A stretch of 11,450 nucleotides of DNA, from assembly GCA_028565635.1 (NCBI GenBank), contig JAOXYB010053101.1, positions 1 through 11,450 on the forward strand, read 5' to 3'. The stretch's first letter is position 1, and each line of letters begins with the position of its first letter. Positions 8,781-11,450 of the stretch are shown here, piece by piece. The notes beneath the pieces were generated by a model. It was not told where the DNA came from and made no database searches. It saw only the letters and a program-made list of their open reading frames with translations. This DNA comes from Phoronis ovalis. Taxonomy: Eukaryota; Phoronida; Phoronidae. The translations under genes were made by a program, and so were the position numbers.

Positions 8781-9062
8781 CCCGGGGGGGCAGTCAATAT
8801 GAAATTGGGTACCCATGTTCCAACATAGCTTTTCAAAAAAGCCCCTAACGAAGTGAGATTCTGCCAAAAATACACCCCTAAGGAAGTGAGTTTTTTGAAA
8901 AAATACACCCTCAAGGAAGTGACTTTTGGGAAAAAACACCCCTAACGAAGTGTCACACCTCAAAAAAAACACCCCTTTTCGAAAGGGTTCGAAAAACATA
9001 CCCTTTCACGCGAAATTTTGTTGGAACATGCGTACCCACTTTCATATTGCTGTCCCCCCAGG
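8781..9062. mobile_element. Inverted-repeat element copy 2 (short member of the same family)
   Basis: The left end begins CCCGGGGGGG, then CAGTCAATATGAAATTGGG and a stretch ending ATGTTCCAAC. The right end, read on the minus strand, gives CCTGGGGGGACAGCAATATG, then AAAGTGGG. The sequence is close to copy 1 over both outer parts, including the first array units and the TTCGAAAAACATACC block before the right end. It lacks about 250 bases of copy 1's interior. GCCGAAC flanks both sides (8773-8779 and 9063-9069), with the eighth base differing (A against G), so the duplication is 7 of 8. No coding capacity is seen. The less perfect flanks and ends suggest an older insertion than copy 1. Confidence 0.8.
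8842..8975. repeat. 33-bp tandem array inside copy 2
   Basis: Units of CCCCTAACGAAGTGA-type sequence start near 8842, 8873, 8906 and 8938, about 31-33 bases apart, each with an A-rich tail ending AAAATACA or AAAACA. The minus strand reads as consecutive 11-residue blocks such as GVFFPKSHFLE and GVFFQKTHFLR. Confidence 0.75.
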
Positions 9063-9070
9063 GCCGAACG

Positions 9071-9943
9071 TCATGAATCTTCGTATAGAAAAACACAGTG
9101 AAAGTGACCAACCATCCGAAAATATGTAATCGTAATCATCTGAGTTCAAATATTTTGCTCTTGATATTCTATGTCTATTGGAATTAAACTTTGACAACTC
9201 CAAAAGTCATTTGGAACTCCTGTGCTGGCATTCACAAACAATCCATACACAAAAAGGTTTTCTCTCTCAACGAAATGTTTATCCACCATGACTGTCGTCA
9301 TATGTATGCATAAAAAGTGCTACCTCTGGTGGATTACTTTCTGTATAAATTGCTACCAAATAGGACTAGTAATATGTATGCCAAAAAGAGCATGTAATTC
9401 TATATAGTCTACTTAATATCCTTTGCTCGTGTCATTTCCATGTAGGCAGCAATCTTGATATGCACATATTTTCGGCAAAGCGATGTGAAACACCTTTCTT
9501 AATTGCAGAAACATTATAAACACGAAACCTGCTGGCACAAGCATGGGATATTATGCGCAATTAATTTAAAAGCCTTGGCAATACAAGTACAGTTTGCCTA
9601 AAGTTTCATCTGATTCATACTATATTCTGAAATACTAGATCGCCCTTTTAATTTACAGATAATGATCAAACCAGATAAAAAAGGATTGCACTTGCCATAT
9701 TCACCTGTGAAAGGTGCCATATTGGTCACTCATATTGGGTTAAAAAAAGGCATATTTAAAAAATAATTAGAGCCATCCACATTTTATACCAATGTGGAGA
9801 TTTTAAAAGTTCCGTCACATGAGCCATCAGAAATTGGTAATTTTCTAATAGTTCAACTAGTGAAAATTAAGATGTGGTCAAACTAATAATAAAGGTAATA
9901 GGATATGGGCAACTGTCAATAATGTTATTTTTTTAAATTTTAG
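9071..9943. other. Upstream region of ERCC4 with no recognised gene
   Basis: AT-rich, with only short open frames that resemble nothing known. Two related segments containing ATATGTATGC and AAAAAG occur near 9300 and 9370. An 8-bp hairpin (TCCACATT/AATGTGGA) lies at 9776-9798. The region ends in a pyrimidine-rich tract and TTTTAG at 9943, a possible acceptor for a 5'UTR exon of ERCC4. Confidence 0.5.
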
Positions 9944-10082
9944 ATCAACTTTACTACAACAATGATGAGAAGGAGAAAAAATTAAACAGAAAAAAGCTGT
10001 TTAAATAAATTTTAAAACAACGTGACTGTTTGAAGAGAATTAGTAATTCATATATTTTTTAACCTGCAAAAAGCCAACTGTA

Positions 10083-11069
10083 ATGCTAGAGTACGAAGAA
10101 CAGATTTTCCTGGATTCCTTCCACGATGATGGCCTGCTTATTATGGCAAAGTGAGTTGGGTGAAAGGAATGGCTGATTACTAATTGGTATTTGAATGTTT
10201 ATAATTTTGTGAAAAGATGTACCAATTATAATCGTATTCTGTATCTTGCCATCTACCACTTCAGTCAGCACCTTGAAGATCAAGTATTTTTGGTTAATTT
10301 TTTTCGCCTCCTATATATTTGACTACTTGTCTAGTTTTACAAAATGTTATGATGAAGTTGAACATGAAATGATTTTAAAACTAAATATCCTAAAAGAAGA
10401 TCTTACTTCATTGTTTTAGTTACTTTACACAAAATATGGGAAGTATTTGATAATTTTCACTTGGTGTTGTTTACTTAAATTTGCATAATACTTTGATCAA
10501 CAAAAGGTTTTAAATTGAAAAAGGATAGATATGGTAACTAATAATTTTAGATTCTTTGCAGAACTGTACACATAACTTGATTAAATAAATTTGTCAGGTT
10601 GGTGATTAATTATACAAATGTAATGTAGTCAGTACTTGTGTCACTTATATATTTACTTTTATTTTCAGAGGTCTAGGTATAAAGGGAATTCTCCTTCATT
10701 TTGTAAAGCTGTACTCTGATACTGGCAATTTAGTGTTGGTCCTGAATACAACTAGTCATGAGGAAGTATGTAATAAAACATTTTACATATGAAAAAAATT
10801 AAAAGCAAGACATATGTTGATGAACTGTTTATAAATATCAAATTACATGTACTATACTTCAAAGCAAAGTTTGCTAATTGTCTTCGATATGATTAACTTA
10901 AAAGTTAGCATTGTAAGTAAAATTGGAATAAAATGTTTCATTTGTGCCCATGATGAAAGTAGTATTAATCTGTAATCTGTTTCCAGGACTATTTTATAGA
11001 TCAACTTGAAAATCAAGGAGTACATCCACTGCCAAGAACTATTACAAATGAAATTGGTGTAAATGACAG
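10083..11069 (+). CDS. ERCC4: ERCC4 (XPF), DNA repair endonuclease catalytic subunit (first three coding exons, 3' part outside window)
   Basis: Coding exons are 10083-10150 (donor GTGAGT), 10669-10765 (donor GTATGT) and 10987-11069 (donor GTAGAA), with introns in phases 2, 0 and 2. They encode about 83 residues. MLEYEEQIFLD and DGLLIMAKGLG come first, then LLHFVKLYSD, NLVLVLNTT, DYFIDQL and PRTITNEI. The match to the N-terminus of animal XPF is continuous, with LEYE, DGL, KGLG, LVLVLNT and TNEI conserved. This part belongs to the inactive SF2 helicase-like domain; the ERKxxxD nuclease and HhH domains lie beyond the window. XPF with ERCC1 cuts 5' of lesions in nucleotide excision repair and acts in crosslink repair. 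The ATG at 10083 is chosen because an in-frame stop lies at 10044-10046 and the motif begins immediately. The gene diverges from ELOF1. Confidence 0.93.
10151..10668 (+). other. ERCC4 first coding intron
   Basis: Donor GTGAGT at 10151 and acceptor TTTTCAG ending at 10668. The flanks rejoin as AA|A, giving MAKGLG as the family requires. Skipping to the AG at 10670 instead would shift the frame. The intron is AT-rich with nothing else recognised. Confidence 0.85.
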
Positions 11070-11450
11070 GTAGAATTTGATATTATATTACTGCATTACT
11101 TTTCAGCTCTGTACTGTTATTTGTCAGGTTTCTCAAGAACATTCTTTTGAGTTGTACCAAAAGATGATCGTGAAGATATTCAGTTACAGAATGATGTCAC
11201 TGTGGAACTTGTTAAGTGAGAATATTGTGAGGTCACCTATGTATTTACTTTTGAAAGTTATTTTTAATTCATATTATGACTGCAACATAGAGGCCTACTA
11301 TTGATCTCATAATGTATAAATAATCGAAATTTCGCAATAACTTTGGGAAAAACATAATTTCCTTCAAGGTAGTGACCTGAATAAAAGTGAAAACGGCGAC
11401 ACCACCTAATGTAGAACGTGGTATTTTGAATTTTTCAAATGCTGATTTTT
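11070..11450 (+). other. ERCC4 third coding intron (incomplete)
   Basis: It starts with donor GTAGAA; reading through gives an immediate TAG, so splicing is required. The expected next coding motif (YEVYTQGG-like) is not found before the window ends, so the intron runs past 11450. An open frame of 75 codons here shows no family resemblance. Confidence 0.75.

Noticed and set aside
8152-8975. Regularly spaced repeats of about 33 bp resembling a CRISPR array
   Set aside because: The units are degenerate, the spacers are A/T tracts rather than unique sequence, and the arrays lie inside inverted-repeat transposons in an intron-containing animal genome.
9222-9407. Plus-strand open frame of 61 codons
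   Set aside because: No family resemblance, no splice context, and it overlaps two loosely similar direct segments. Chance is the simplest explanation.
9776-9798. 8-bp hairpin considered as a structured RNA or terminator
   Set aside because: Short stem in AT-rich eukaryotic DNA with no conserved RNA features. Expected by chance.
11077-11304. Open frame of 75 codons considered as the next ERCC4 exon
   Set aside because: It does not carry the expected YEVYTQGG-type sequence, and no acceptor in the right phase yields XPF similarity.

Overview
The window reads as nuclear DNA of an invertebrate animal. It is AT-rich, its genes are split by short spliceosomal introns with GT..AG ends, and the encoded proteins are clearly metazoan. 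It also carries a non-LTR retrotransposon remnant and several miniature inverted-repeat DNA elements. The exact phylum cannot be fixed by eye; a cnidarian, lophotrochozoan or non-vertebrate deuterostome would all fit. There is no bacterial, phage or CRISPR content.

Layout, left to right. (1) Positions 267-2696, plus strand: the last three coding exons of RNF170, an ER-membrane RING E3 ubiquitin ligase. Its 5' end lies outside the window, and a poly(A) signal follows at 3103. (2) Positions 3109-4186: the gap between two convergent genes, holding a 612-bp inverted-repeat element with a TA target duplication (3328-3939). (3) Positions 4778-6114, minus strand: a complete three-exon ELOF1 gene of 83 codons, with a probable untranslated first exon ending at 7216. 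Its 5'UTR intron holds a 383-bp inverted-repeat element with a perfect 8-bp target duplication. (4) About 7216-7670: a compact promoter-like stretch with NRF1-, E2F- and YY1-type motifs between ELOF1 (leftward) and the next gene (rightward). (5) Positions 7836-9063: the C-terminal end of a LINE reverse-transcriptase ORF, split by an inverted-repeat element with an 8-bp target duplication. A second, shorter copy of the same family follows. (6) Positions 10083-11069, plus strand: the first three coding exons of ERCC4 (XPF), continuing beyond the window.

The biological highlight is that ELOF1, a transcription elongation factor that also acts in transcription-coupled nucleotide excision repair, lies head-to-head with ERCC4, the catalytic subunit of the XPF-ERCC1 repair nuclease, probably across a shared promoter region. 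The second highlight is a pair of G/C-ended miniature transposon families built from roughly 30-bp internal repeats. I see no other novel system. The remaining long open frames are either frames inside the repeats or chance frames in introns.
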